64,000 bases of DNA from Thiothrix nivea DSM 5205. GTDB taxonomy: Bacteria > Pseudomonadota > Gammaproteobacteria > Thiotrichales > Thiotrichaceae. The number at the start of each line of letters is the position of its first letter. Position 1 is the first letter of the stretch. This document shows positions 54,661-63,836 of this stretch, one piece after another. The stretch covers positions 1,181,693 to 1,245,692 of the forward strand of contig NZ_JH651384.1 in NCBI RefSeq assembly GCF_000260135.1, written 5' to 3'. The notes below the pieces were generated by a model that searched no databases, was not told the DNA's origin, and saw only the letters and a list, made by a program, of their open reading frames with translations. The translations under genes were made by a program, and so were the position numbers.

Positions 54661-54695
54661 CACCCCTAGCCCCCTCTCCCCCAAAGGGAGAGGGG
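54661..54695. repeat. Dispersed C-rich/G-rich palindromic repeat, copy 3
   Basis: CCCCTCTCCC (54671-54680) and GGGAGAGGGG (54686-54695) form a perfect 10-bp stem with loop CCAAA, preceded by CACCCCTAGC. It lies just after the gluzincin-like gene and could also help end transcription. Confidence 0.65.
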
Positions 54696-54763
54696 GAGCG
54701 AGAAAGACGCCCCTTAAGCAGTAGCATTTACCGCACTATTCGCCTTTTCGTGGCGGGATTCCC

Positions 54764-54769
54764 TATAAT
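54764..54769 (+). promoter_or_regulatory. -10 box of the following gene
   Basis: A consensus TATAAT 34 bases before the GTG start at 54803. No good -35 element lies at the expected distance. Confidence 0.45.
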
Positions 54770-54802
54770 GCGCCCCAATCCATGCCAAGAGAGGAAAAAA
54801 TC

Positions 54803-55381
54803 GTGCGCATCCGCCTGAAAACCAAATGGAACAAACAGGAACGTGAAGTTTCGCTGGAAGATACCGTCGGCGTACTGGCCTTCAATACCTGGAAAGTCGG
54901 GATGCAGGCGCTGCTGGAAATCGAAAACGAAAACTTCCAGACCGACACCCAAATGCAGCGGGTGATGGTGATGGAAGAAATCATGGCGTTCATGATCCAC
55001 GTACTCGACCGCATTGCCCACGACGTGCTGAATGACGAAGACCGCGCCGCCCTGATCACTACGTTCGCCCTGAAAATTGCTGACCATGTGCAGGATAATG
55101 CACGTGATTTTGGTGGCCCCGGCGATTACCGCAACCCCTTCATCAACAAGCTGAACCAGCGCATGGGTGATTATGCGGAAACATCCTGGGGCAAGGTCGG
55201 GCAGGAACCGGGCTTTTCCATGGGGTTGATGTTCGGCAACTTCATCGCCGAAGCGCTTGGCCCGCGTGACCGCAAATGGGTGTTGGACTACATCCAGCGG
55301 GTGTTAATGCCCGAGATCCTCAGCACCTACAAGAAAGTGATTGCACGGCTGGGTTTCCTACAACCACCGGACATGGCTTAA
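54803..55381 (+). CDS. Unrecognised helical protein, GTG start
   Basis: 192 residues, no signal peptide or membrane helix. It is mostly predicted-helical and acidic in the first half (WKVGMQALLEIENENFQTD, MEEIMAFMIHVLDRIAHDVL) and has GGPGDYRNPFINKLNQRM and ETSWGKVGQEPGFSMGLMFGNFIAEALG later. I do not recognise the family. GTG 54803 is preferred because AGAGG lies eight bases upstream, while ATG 54782 has no ribosome site. A well-placed TATAAT supports separate expression. Confidence 0.65.
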   Translation: MRIRLKTKWNKQEREVSLEDTVGVLAFNTWKVGMQALLEIENENFQTDTQMQRVMVMEEIMAFMIHVLDRIAHDVLNDEDRAALITTFALKIADHVQDNARDFGGPGDYRNPFINKLNQRMGDYAETSWGKVGQEPGFSMGLMFGNFIAEALGPRDRKWVLDYIQRVLMPEILSTYKKVIARLGFLQPPDMA

Positions 55382-55387
55382 CGCAAG

Positions 55388-55540
55388 TTAGCAATAAGTT
55401 GTAAAACTGCAAAAACCGTTGATGACCAAAATAGTGAGGGGACGTTGCTCCTCTTCTTCCGGCCCGGTCTGCCCCGGCAACCCGGAACAGGCGGAAATCA
55501 GGAATAGAACAAGGAATATGGGTAGCCTAAACACTTTCAT
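55388..55540 (-). CDS. Small lipoprotein candidate (50 residues)
   Basis: The protein begins MKVFRLPIFLVLFLISACSG: a basic start, hydrophobic core and a good lipobox ISAC with Cys18, then an acidic GPEEEEQ stretch and a short hydrophobic end with two Cys (FCSFTTYC). It is a plausible envelope lipoprotein. The ribosome site is weak. It is convergent with the gene ending at 55381 and downstream of the alpha/beta hydrolase on the same strand. Confidence 0.45.
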   Translation of the reverse strand: MKVFRLPIFLVLFLISACSGLPGQTGPEEEEQRPLTILVINGFCSFTTYC

Positions 55541-55633
55541 TGTGTGAATCCGTCGCAATTATCGTTTTCCAGAGTGTAGCGGATTCGATACAGGCGTGGG
55601 AAGTAGGCAACAAAACCCACTTCCCGGTAAGCA

Positions 55634-56536
55634 TTACCAGGCAATAAACCCAGCCACCTTGTCGGCCAACTCATCGGCATACAGATCAAGGAAGAAATGA
55701 TCCGCGCCATCCACGGTCTCAACCGTCAGGTTATCCTGCTTGACGCCTGCCAGCTTGGCGGGCAAATCAGCCACCACATCATCTTCAGACCCCACCACAA
55801 TCAGCATCGGCTTATGGATTTTAGGCAGCAGGTTAGGGGTATTCTTGCGTTCGTCGTCGCTATAGTAAGAAACGATACTGGCAGCCGTCGCCTTGGCGTT
55901 TTCACAATAGACAAAACCAGGGACTTCCAGCGGGATTTCACCCTTGCCCTCTTCCACCAGTTTGCTGGCTTCGGCCATGATGTCCGCCAGCGGCTTTTTG
56001 TAGCGTTCTTCGTATTCCTTGCTGGTCTTGTCAGCATCAGCAGTGGCTGGCGCTACCATCACCACTTTTTCCAGCAGGCCGGTATCTTTTTCGGCTGCGT
56101 ACCAGGCAACTTGATTGCCGCCACGGGAATGCCCGAGTAACGCGACTTTGCCAGCGCCCTGATCTTTCAGCCAGTTCATCCAGGTATCCAGTTCGGTCAC
56201 GGCGTCTTCGTGTTTGTGCTTATGTTCGATGCTGCAATCCAACATTTCAGAGGGGCGCTGGTCGATGCCGAAGCTGAGGTTGACGCTGAGGGTGTTGTAG
56301 CCTTTTTCCTTTAACAGGCCAGCCAAAGACTGCATGATTTCCATCTTGTTGTTGGCCAACGTGCCATGCAACATCATGATGACGCCATCCTTGACGGTTT
56401 TACCTTCCGCCAGTTCCAGATCGGCACGCAAGGTGGTGTCACCCTGCTTGACGGTGACTTCTTCGGCGTGAAGGCTGGAAAATGCCGTCAGCAACGGCAA
56501 CAGAATAATGCTGGCAACTCGACTCAAGGGCTTCAT
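55634..56536 (-). CDS. Secreted alpha/beta hydrolase
   Basis: 300 residues with a Sec signal (cleavage near LHA-EE). The nucleophile elbow is GHSRGG with Ser137; Asp252 or Asp253 (VGSEDDVV) and His280 (DGADHFF) complete the triad. The start of the fold has MMLHGTLANNKMEI. A Cys at 101 (LDCSIEHKHKHED) precedes a His/Lys-rich patch. Esterase or peptidase-like activity cannot be told apart. It does not overlap its neighbours. Confidence 0.85.
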   Translation of the reverse strand: MKPLSRVASIILLPLLTAFSSLHAEEVTVKQGDTTLRADLELAEGKTVKDGVIMMLHGTLANNKMEIMQSLAGLLKEKGYNTLSVNLSFGIDQRPSEMLDCSIEHKHKHEDAVTELDTWMNWLKDQGAGKVALLGHSRGGNQVAWYAAEKDTGLLEKVVMVAPATADADKTSKEYEERYKKPLADIMAEASKLVEEGKGEIPLEVPGFVYCENAKATAASIVSYYSDDERKNTPNLLPKIHKPMLIVVGSEDDVVADLPAKLAGVKQDNLTVETVDGADHFFLDLYADELADKVAGFIAW

Positions 56537-56574
56537 GGTTTCCTCCGGAAATTGTTTTGTCGTGCTGACGAAGT

Positions 56575-57744
56575 TTAGATACCCATCGCCCGCTTCGCCA
56601 TCTCATATTTCAGGAAACCCATGCGGTTGACAAGATTCAACCCCGAATTACGGAGAATTTTCCACGGCGTCAGGGTGTTGCCGAACAACAGGCGGAAGCC
56701 TTCCATCGCTTTCTGGGTCAGCACGTTGTCGCCCCGGCGGGCGCGTTCGTAGGCGCGCAAGACTCGCAGGCTGCCGATGTCGCCGTGCGCCTGGTGGATC
56801 TGCGCCGCCAGTTCCACCGCATCCTTGATGCCCAAATTGACGCCCTGCCCCGCCAGCGGGTGAATGGTGTGGGCGGCATCCCCCACCAGCGCGATGCGTT
56901 CCAGAATATAAGGCTCGGCATGGCGGCCACGCAGGGAAAAAGCAGCGCGTTCGCCAACGGCGGTGATTTCACCCAAGCGATAATCCAGCGCCTGCGCCAA
57001 TTCGCGGCAGAAACTGGCTTCATCCAGCATCACCAGCGCATCGGCACGGTCGGCAGGTAGCGTCCAGACGATTGAACAGGAGCCGCCCCCTAATGGCAGA
57101 AAGGCTAACGGGCCGTTTGGCATAAAGCGCTGCCAGGCTGTTTCCTGATGGGGAAACTCGGTTTGCACCACGCAAACCAGCCCTTTCTGACCGTAGTCGT
57201 TGGTTTCCAGCCCGATACCAGCAAGCTGGCGTACTTCGGATTGTGCCCCATCCGCCCCCACCAACAGCTTTGCCTGCAACACCGTGCCACTTTGCAGGGT
57301 TACCTCAATGGCGTCCGGGTTGACAGAAAAAGTAGCCAGCTTGTCAGGGCAATACAGGTCAACGTTTGCCTGTGCGTTGATGGCATCCAGCAAGGCCAGC
57401 TGAATCACCCGGTTTTCGACAATATGCCCAAGATCAGGCTCACCCAGATCGGCAGCATCGAAACGGATTTCACCATCGCCGGTCGCATCCCACACGAACA
57501 TGGCTTCATACGGCGTAGCGCGGCGGGCTGCAACGCCAACCCATGCCCCGGCATTGACCAATGCCCGTTGCGAGGCACGGCTAATGGCGGATACCCGCAA
57601 GTCATAAGGGTCGGAGGGGGAAAACGCCTGTGGCTGATGCGCTTCCAGCACAGCCACGCGCAAACCCACATTGCCCAGCAGACAAGCCAGCGTGGAACCT
57701 ACCATTCCACCACCGGCAATGATGACATCGTATTGTGTTGGCAT
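56575..57744 (-). CDS. ubiI: FAD-dependent ubiquinone hydroxylase UbiI/VisC-like
   Basis: 389 residues, same family as ubiH above. FAD motifs: VIIAGGGMVGSTLA, LVGADGAQSEVRQLAG and GDAAHTIHPLAGQGVNLGIKD, here with the usual GDA. The C-terminus GNTLTPWKILRNSGLNLVNR is typical of UbiI/UbiF/VisC proteins, which hydroxylate the ubiquinone ring at C5 or C6. ATG 57744 has AAGGA ahead. Exact position specificity cannot be set by eye. Confidence 0.87.
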   Translation of the reverse strand: MPTQYDVIIAGGGMVGSTLACLLGNVGLRVAVLEAHQPQAFSPSDPYDLRVSAISRASQRALVNAGAWVGVAARRATPYEAMFVWDATGDGEIRFDAADLGEPDLGHIVENRVIQLALLDAINAQANVDLYCPDKLATFSVNPDAIEVTLQSGTVLQAKLLVGADGAQSEVRQLAGIGLETNDYGQKGLVCVVQTEFPHQETAWQRFMPNGPLAFLPLGGGSCSIVWTLPADRADALVMLDEASFCRELAQALDYRLGEITAVGERAAFSLRGRHAEPYILERIALVGDAAHTIHPLAGQGVNLGIKDAVELAAQIHQAHGDIGSLRVLRAYERARRGDNVLTQKAMEGFRLLFGNTLTPWKILRNSGLNLVNRMGFLKYEMAKRAMGI

Positions 57745-57942
57745 GTTCGATCCTTCTTCAGACGGAGCCTTTTCCAATATGAAATGAGCCTGAAACAGCT
57801 GCTTGATCCCAGCATACAGTGAGCCAGGAAGTTTGAGTTTACCTGTTCACCGTCAGGAGATGAAGACAGCCATGAATCTCGATGAACCGTAGCAAATACT
57901 GGGCATACCCCATAAATCAGCGTGGTTATTTGGCAAGGTGAC

Positions 57943-57971
57943 TTGAGAGCACCGGTCAGGTTGGCTAGACT
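57943..57971 (+). promoter_or_regulatory. Promoter of the ketopantoate-reductase-like gene
   Basis: -35 TTGAGA (57943-57948) and -10 TAGACT (57966-57971) with 17-base spacing, 39 bases before the GTG start. Confidence 0.5.
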
Positions 57972-58010
57972 CAGTGCGCTTGTCAACCATCAACAACGAG
58001 GGGCAAAACC

Positions 58011-58778
58011 GTGAAAGATCCAGTCGTCATTATCGGTATCGGGGAAATCGGGGCAGTCTTCGCACGCGGCTTCCTGCGCACCGGGCATCCCGTTTACCCA
58101 GTTACCCGCGATATGGATATGCAAACACAATGCAGCCACATCCCCGAGCCTGCCGTCGTCATCGCCGCCGTGGGTGAGACCGATCTGCACCCGACCCTGG
58201 CAAACCTCCCCGATGCCTGGAAACCCCGCGTCGCCCTGATCCAGAACGAATTGCTACCCGCCGACTGGCAACGTCACGGCCTGGCTAACCCCACCGTGAT
58301 TTCGGTCTGGTTCGAGAAAAAGAAGGGGCAGGATGTCAAAATCGTGGTTCCCTCCCCGGTTTACGGCGAACATGCCGAACTGTTAACCGGCAGCCTGAAT
58401 GCGCTGGATATTCCCGCGTATCTGGTGCATGATCAGGAACAATTATTATTCGAGCTGGTGCGCAAGAACTACTACATCCTGACAAGCAATATTGCAGGGC
58501 TGAAAGTCGGGGGCAATGTCAGCGGCCTTTGGGCAAACCACGAACCTCTGGTGCGCGCAGTTGCAAGCGACATCCATACCTTGCAGGAACACCTGACCGG
58601 CCAAAAGCTGGATCATGAGGAACTGTTGCAAGCCATGTTGACCGCATTTGAGGGCGACCCCCAGCACCAGTGCATGGGGCGCAGCGCGCCCGCGCGGTTG
58701 CAACGTGCCTTGCAAATTGCCGATGGTGCGGGTTTGGAAGTTCCGGCCTTGCGTGAAATCGCCGCCAGCCGACAGTAA
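58011..58778 (+). CDS. Ketopantoate reductase-like NAD(P)-binding protein, GTG start
   Basis: 255 residues. An N-terminal Rossmann motif (VVIIGIGEIGAVFARG) and a C-terminal all-helical domain with LVRKNYYILTSNIAGL resemble ketopantoate reductase (PanE/ApbA), but it is shorter than usual (about 300) and the catalytic Lys is not obvious by eye. The GTG start has GAGGGG ahead. It lies 18 bases before gspD on the same strand, in the place where gspC is often found; this is not GspC. Confidence 0.6.
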   Translation: MKDPVVIIGIGEIGAVFARGFLRTGHPVYPVTRDMDMQTQCSHIPEPAVVIAAVGETDLHPTLANLPDAWKPRVALIQNELLPADWQRHGLANPTVISVWFEKKKGQDVKIVVPSPVYGEHAELLTGSLNALDIPAYLVHDQEQLLFELVRKNYYILTSNIAGLKVGGNVSGLWANHEPLVRAVASDIHTLQEHLTGQKLDHEELLQAMLTAFEGDPQHQCMGRSAPARLQRALQIADGAGLEVPALREIAASRQ

Positions 58779-58796
58779 ACGGACAACAGGTTGTTA

Positions 58797-60905
58797 ATGA
58801 AATCGCATAACAGGTTCAAATCCTTCCTTTCCACCGGGGTCATTGCCTGCTCCCTGTGGCTGCTGACAGCTAGCGCCGGTTTACAGGCCGAAGAGGCTAC
58901 CCGCATCAACTTGCAGGATACCGACATCCGCCAACTGATCGACATCGTGGCCAGGAGTACCGGCAAGAACTTCATCGTCGACCAGCAGGTGCGCGGCAAA
59001 GTAACCTTCATTTCCGGTAACGGGCTGGACAAGGATGGCCTATACGAAGCCTTCCTGTCAGTGTTACAGGTACACGGCTACGAAGCAGTGCAATCCGGCG
59101 ACCTGATCAAGATTGTCCCCTCCGGCAAGGCGCGCGGCAACGTCGCCCCGCTGGTGGCGGACGCCACCGAAAGCGATGCGGATGAAACCATCACCCAGGT
59201 CGTCAACCTCGATTACATCCCCGTGACTACCGCCATCCAGACCTTGATGCCGCTCAGTGGTCAGGGTGAAACCAGCATCCTGCCCAACCAGGCCAGCAAT
59301 TCACTGGTCATCAAAGGCAAGGCGCAGAATGTGGCGCGCCTGCTGGATGTCATCGCCAGCGTCGACAAGCCCAACAACGAAGATTTCGAGCTAGTTCCAC
59401 TGGAATACGCAGTCGCCTCGCAAGTCGCCTCCACCCTGCAAGGGCTGATGTCCGGCGGCGCAGCGGCAGCTGGTGGTGGCGTCATCCCCGCCACCGGCAA
59501 GGTGTCAGCGGATGAACGTACCAACAGCGTCCTTATTTCCGGCGACAAGCAAACCCGCGAACGCATGAAAAAAGCCATCATCCGGCTGGATGTGAAACGC
59601 GCCATCGAAGGCGATACCAAAGTCATCCAGCTCCGTTACGCCAAGGCAGAAGACGTGGTAAACGTCCTCAATGGCGTCGCGCCCAACCTGCAACAGTATA
59701 GCGGCAGCGGGGGTGGGCAATATTACGATTACAGCTACACCCCACCAGGCTCGGGCGCTGCCGCTGCTGGCGGAAGCGGGCAAGGTGCGGTCAGCGCAAC
59801 TTCCGGCGGCGTCAAGGTACTGGCCGATAAGAGCAGTAATTCCGTCATTATCAGCGGCCCGCCTACCTTGCAAAAGAACATGATCGCGGTCATCAACCAG
59901 CTTGACCGCCGCCGCGCCCAGGTACTGGTGGAAGCGGTCATCGCGGAAGTTTCCACCGACCTGTCCAACCAAATTGGGGCAGCCCTGATATCCAACGGTG
60001 CCAACAATGGCGGTAACGGCGCGGTCGGTTACAGCAACTTTGGCGGTTTGAACACCCTAGCGGGGCTGTACAGCGGCGTTACCACCAGCACCCTGACTGG
60101 AGTCCCCAACGGTTTCCTGATGGGGGGCGGCAATAACAGTTTCGGGGCGATCGTCGAAGCCCTCAAAGGCGACGCCGCCACCAATATCCTTTCCACCCCA
60201 ACCCTAGTGACCATGGATAACGAGGAAGCGGAAATCACCGTCGGCCAGGAAGTACCCTTTATCACCGGCCAATCCACCAGTGCCGCCAACACTACCACCA
60301 ACCCATTCACCACCATCGAACGTAAGGATGTTGGCCTGACCTTCAAGATCACCCCGCAGATCAACCGGGGTGAAACCGTCAACCTGAAGATTGAACAGGA
60401 ATCCTCCACCCTGGCTTCCAGCAGCACCGGCGCTGCCGACCTGATCACCAACAAACGCCGCATAGCCACCAACGTCATGGTGGAAGATGGGCAGATTCTG
60501 GTATTGGGTGGCCTGATCCAGGACAATTACCGTGATTCCGAAAACAAGGTACCACTGCTGGGTGACATCCCCATACTGGGCGGCGCATTCCGCAATAACA
60601 CCACCAACAAAACCAAAAGCAACCTGATGGTGTTCATCCACCCCGTCATCCTGCCGGATGGGCAATCCGCCGACGCCTACACACGCATGAAATACCACAC
60701 CATGCAACAGCAACAACAGCGCAGCAAGGTACTGCAACGCACCCCACTGGCCGAAGGCGCATCCACCCTGCCACCGGACATGAACCAGGTCAGCAATGGC
60801 ACGGCTGACGCCCTGCACAACCCGCCGCCGCCACGCGCACCAGCCAAAAAGACCCAGCAAACCCAATGCAACAAGGCAGACCCGTTCTGTAACGGGACGC
60901 TATGA
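58797..60905 (+). CDS. gspD: Type II secretion secretin GspD
   Basis: 702 residues. After the signal peptide come N0-N3 domains (NFIVDQQVRGKVTFISG; NSLVIKGKAQNVARLLDVIASVD; NSVLISGDKQTRERM; SSNSVIISGPPTLQKNM) and the secretin domain with VTMDNEEAEITVGQEVPFITGQ and VPLLGDIPILGGAFRN. N3 contains a Gly/Tyr/Ala loop. It forms the outer-membrane pore for folded periplasmic exoproteins. ATG 58797 is the start. It overlaps gspE by four bases. Confidence 0.95.
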   Translation: MKSHNRFKSFLSTGVIACSLWLLTASAGLQAEEATRINLQDTDIRQLIDIVARSTGKNFIVDQQVRGKVTFISGNGLDKDGLYEAFLSVLQVHGYEAVQSGDLIKIVPSGKARGNVAPLVADATESDADETITQVVNLDYIPVTTAIQTLMPLSGQGETSILPNQASNSLVIKGKAQNVARLLDVIASVDKPNNEDFELVPLEYAVASQVASTLQGLMSGGAAAAGGGVIPATGKVSADERTNSVLISGDKQTRERMKKAIIRLDVKRAIEGDTKVIQLRYAKAEDVVNVLNGVAPNLQQYSGSGGGQYYDYSYTPPGSGAAAAGGSGQGAVSATSGGVKVLADKSSNSVIISGPPTLQKNMIAVINQLDRRRAQVLVEAVIAEVSTDLSNQIGAALISNGANNGGNGAVGYSNFGGLNTLAGLYSGVTTSTLTGVPNGFLMGGGNNSFGAIVEALKGDAATNILSTPTLVTMDNEEAEITVGQEVPFITGQSTSAANTTTNPFTTIERKDVGLTFKITPQINRGETVNLKIEQESSTLASSSTGAADLITNKRRIATNVMVEDGQILVLGGLIQDNYRDSENKVPLLGDIPILGGAFRNNTTNKTKSNLMVFIHPVILPDGQSADAYTRMKYHTMQQQQQRSKVLQRTPLAEGASTLPPDMNQVSNGTADALHNPPPPRAPAKKTQQTQCNKADPFCNGTL

Positions 60906-62425
60906 GCGACAGGGAAGCCGCCAATAGCCCGGAGCCACAGGCCACAGAACCCCTGAACCTGCCCTACAGTTTCGCCAAACGACATGGCGTGTTGCTGCAA
61001 ACCAACGGGCAACATCCACAAGTGTTGTGCCGCAGCGGCGTTGCCCCGCTGGCGCTAGCGGAAGTGCAACGGCTGATCAGCGGTGACCTGTATTTCCAGC
61101 CAGTCGACAATGAAACCTTCGACCGGCTACTGGCCACCCATTACGACCGCAGCCAGGTTGGCGCGTCCATGATGCAGGACATTGGCGACGATGCCGACTT
61201 GCAGGACATCGCCGGTTCCCTGCCCGAGCCGGAAGACCTGCTGGAATCGGAAGACGACGCCCCCATTATCCGCCTGATCAACGCCCTGCTCACCCAGGCG
61301 GTCAAGGAAGGCGCTTCCGACATCCACATCGAAACCTTTGAAACCCGCATGTCGGTGCGGATGCGCGTCGATGGCATCCTGCGCGAAATCATCGAACCGC
61401 CACGCAAGCTTGCCCCCATCATCATTTCCCGCATCAAGGTCATGGCACGGCTGGACATCGCCGAAAAACGCCTGCCGCAGGATGGGCGCATTTCGCTGCG
61501 CATTGCCGGGCGGGGCGTGGACGTGCGCGTTTCCACCCTGCCCTCCGGCCATACCGAACGGGTGGTATTGCGTCTGCTCGACAAGCAGGCAGGCCGCCTG
61601 AACCTGTCGCATCTGGGCATGGAGCCACGCATTTACGCCCGCCTGCAAGCTCTGATCGAAAAACCGCACGGCATCATCCTCGTCACCGGCCCGACCGGTT
61701 CCGGGAAAACTACCACGCTGTATGCTGCCCTCACCCATCTGAATGACCAGCGCCGCAACATCCTCACGGTAGAAGACCCGATCGAATACTACATCGACGG
61801 CATTGGCCAGACCCAGGTCAACAGCAAGGTCGACATGACCTTTGCCCGCGGCCTGCGCGCCATCCTGCGCCAAGACCCGGACGTGGTGATGGTGGGCGAA
61901 ATCCGTGACCTGGAAACCGCCGAAATTGCCGTGCAAGCCAGTTTGACCGGGCATCTGGTGTTTTCCACCCTGCACACCAACACCGCTATTGGCGCGGTCA
62001 CGCGGATGCAGGACATGGGCGTGGAGCCGTATTTACTGGCTTCCAGCCTGCTGGGGGTGATCGCCCAACGGCTGGTGAGGTTGTTATGCCCCGAATGCAA
62101 GCAGCCAGCCGCCGCCGATGATGGCGAAATGCAAATCCTGCGCCTTCAGAATACGCCCGGTTCCCAGCGCCCCATCCTCTACAAACCTGTCGGCTGCCCC
62201 ACCTGCAACCACCGGGGCTTCGTCGGTCGTTTGGGTATCTACGAGCTGGTGGAGCTGGACGACGGCCTGCGCCAGATGATCCACGACCGCCGCAGCGAAA
62301 TGCAGATGGAAGCTTATGCCCGCCAGACCTGCCCCAGCATCCGCGAGGATGGCATCCGGCTGGTGCTGGAAGGCAACACGTCGCTGGATGAAGTGTTGCG
62401 TGTCACCCGCGAGGATTCCCATTAG
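60902..62425 (+). CDS. gspE: Type II secretion ATPase GspE
   Basis: 507 residues. Walker A GPTGSGKTTT (263-272), the Asp box EDPIEYYI, Walker B VVMVGEIRDLETAEIA and the His box GHLVFSTLHTN are present. The tetracysteine zinc motif CPEC...CPTC (396/399 and 432/435) marks T2SS/T4P ATPases. It drives pseudopilus assembly from the cytoplasm. Overlaps gspD by four bases and gspF by one. Confidence 0.96.
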   Translation: MSDREAANSPEPQATEPLNLPYSFAKRHGVLLQTNGQHPQVLCRSGVAPLALAEVQRLISGDLYFQPVDNETFDRLLATHYDRSQVGASMMQDIGDDADLQDIAGSLPEPEDLLESEDDAPIIRLINALLTQAVKEGASDIHIETFETRMSVRMRVDGILREIIEPPRKLAPIIISRIKVMARLDIAEKRLPQDGRISLRIAGRGVDVRVSTLPSGHTERVVLRLLDKQAGRLNLSHLGMEPRIYARLQALIEKPHGIILVTGPTGSGKTTTLYAALTHLNDQRRNILTVEDPIEYYIDGIGQTQVNSKVDMTFARGLRAILRQDPDVVMVGEIRDLETAEIAVQASLTGHLVFSTLHTNTAIGAVTRMQDMGVEPYLLASSLLGVIAQRLVRLLCPECKQPAAADDGEMQILRLQNTPGSQRPILYKPVGCPTCNHRGFVGRLGIYELVELDDGLRQMIHDRRSEMQMEAYARQTCPSIREDGIRLVLEGNTSLDEVLRVTREDSH

Positions 62426-63645
62426 TGCCTGCGTATGAATACCTCGCACTCAATGCCGCCGGCAAGGAAGAGCGCGGCATCATGGAAGCCGATACCCCCC
62501 GGCAAGTACGCCAATTGTTGCGTAATCGTGACCTGATCCCGCTGGAAGTCAACGAAGTCGCGCAAAAACAGAAAAAGGCTGAAAGCCGTTCGTTTCTGGG
62601 TGGTGGACGCCTCAACCCTGCCGATCTTGCATTGATGACCCGCCAACTGGCCACCTTGGTGCGCGCCGGTTCCCCGATTGAAGAAGCCCTCGGCGCGGTA
62701 GTGCGCCAGACCGAACGCAACTCTGCCCGCCGCATGTTTTCTGCCATCCGTTCGCGGGTGATGGAAGGGCATCCGCTGGCAGGCGCACTGGGGCTGTTTC
62801 CCGGCGCATTTCCGGTGCTGTACCGGGCGACGGTAGGCGCAGGTGAACAGTCCGGCCACTTGCCCGAAGTGCTGGAGCGGCTGGCCGATTACACCGAAAA
62901 CCGCCAGCATAACCAGCAAAAAGTCACCACCGCGCTGGCTTACCCTGCCGTGTTGCTGGTGGTAGCCATTGGCGTGGTATCCGCCCTGCTGCGGTTTGTG
63001 GTGCCAAAAGTGGTGGATGCTTTCGCCACGCTGGACATTGAACTACCCCTGCTGACCCGGATGCTGATCGCCGCCAGTGAATTCCTGCAACATTACGGGT
63101 TAGCACTGCTGATCGGCGTGCTGTTGCTGATTGCCGGTATTGTCTGGTTACTCAAACGCCCCGTCTGGAAACGCCGCTACCATAAGTGGTTGTTACGCCT
63201 GCCGATGGTCGGGCGTATCGTGCGCGGTGTTAATACCGAAAACTTTGCCCGCACCTTCAGCATCCTCAACAGCAGCGGCGTGACAGTGCTGGATGCGATG
63301 AAAATTTCCGCAGAAGTTGTCATCAACATCCCCATGCGCGAATCGGTACTGGAAGCCGCCGAACGGGTGCGCGAAGGGATGCCGATCCACAAGGCGCTGG
63401 AACGTTCCGGCTACTTCCCGCCGATGATGATCTACCTGATCGCCAGCGGTGAAGGCAGCGGCAAGCTGGATGAAATGCTGGAGCGCGCCGCCATCCAGCA
63501 GGAACGCGAAGTCCAGACCAAAGTTGCCACCATGTTAAGCCTGCTCGAACCCGGCCTGATTCTGGTGATGGGCGGTATTGTCACCATGATTGTCCTTTCC
63601 ATTATGCTTCCTGTCATGGGCGGCATGTCTCAAATAATGCACTAA
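62425..63645 (+). CDS. gspF: Type II secretion inner-membrane protein GspF, GTG start
   Basis: 406 residues with two repeated cytoplasmic GspF domains (about 65-190 and 270-390) and three membrane helices (about 172, 222 and 380). Marks are MTRQLATLVRAGSPIEEAL and its repeat NFARTFSILNSSGVTVLDAM. It starts at a GTG that overlaps the gspE TAG by one base. No gspG-like pseudopilin follows within the window. Confidence 0.95.
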   Translation: MPAYEYLALNAAGKEERGIMEADTPRQVRQLLRNRDLIPLEVNEVAQKQKKAESRSFLGGGRLNPADLALMTRQLATLVRAGSPIEEALGAVVRQTERNSARRMFSAIRSRVMEGHPLAGALGLFPGAFPVLYRATVGAGEQSGHLPEVLERLADYTENRQHNQQKVTTALAYPAVLLVVAIGVVSALLRFVVPKVVDAFATLDIELPLLTRMLIAASEFLQHYGLALLIGVLLLIAGIVWLLKRPVWKRRYHKWLLRLPMVGRIVRGVNTENFARTFSILNSSGVTVLDAMKISAEVVINIPMRESVLEAAERVREGMPIHKALERSGYFPPMMIYLIASGEGSGKLDEMLERAAIQQEREVQTKVATMLSLLEPGLILVMGGIVTMIVLSIMLPVMGGMSQIMH

Positions 63646-63792
63646 GTGCCATTACTTACCCTGATCACGCATTTCGTCAGCTAAATAGCTGCGATTATAA
63701 GTCATTGCGTTGAGGCTGATCGCTCCACAGTCGCATAGTGCTCCTATCGCAAACAATAAATTTTTTATTGAATATCAAAAATAATGACCGCT

Positions 63793-63811
63793 GGGATTTC
63801 TCCGTAATCCC
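63793..63811. repeat. Small inverted repeat after gspF
   Basis: GGGATT (63793-63798) and AATCCC (63806-63811) form a 6-bp stem in the 191-base AT-rich gap. No T-run; role unknown. Confidence 0.3.
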
Positions 63812-63836
63812 GCGATCCACATGTGGAGCAAACGTC

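Noticed and set aside
52856-54727. A 623-codon open frame on the minus strand opposite the gluzincin-like gene
   Set aside because: It mirrors the plus-strand codons, has no recognisable domain or good start, and the plus-strand frame holds a clear HExxH zincin. Long antisense frames are common in GC-rich genes.
58011-58778. GspC, because of its place before gspD
   Set aside because: The protein has a Rossmann GIGEIG motif and no N-terminal membrane anchor, so it is not GspC.
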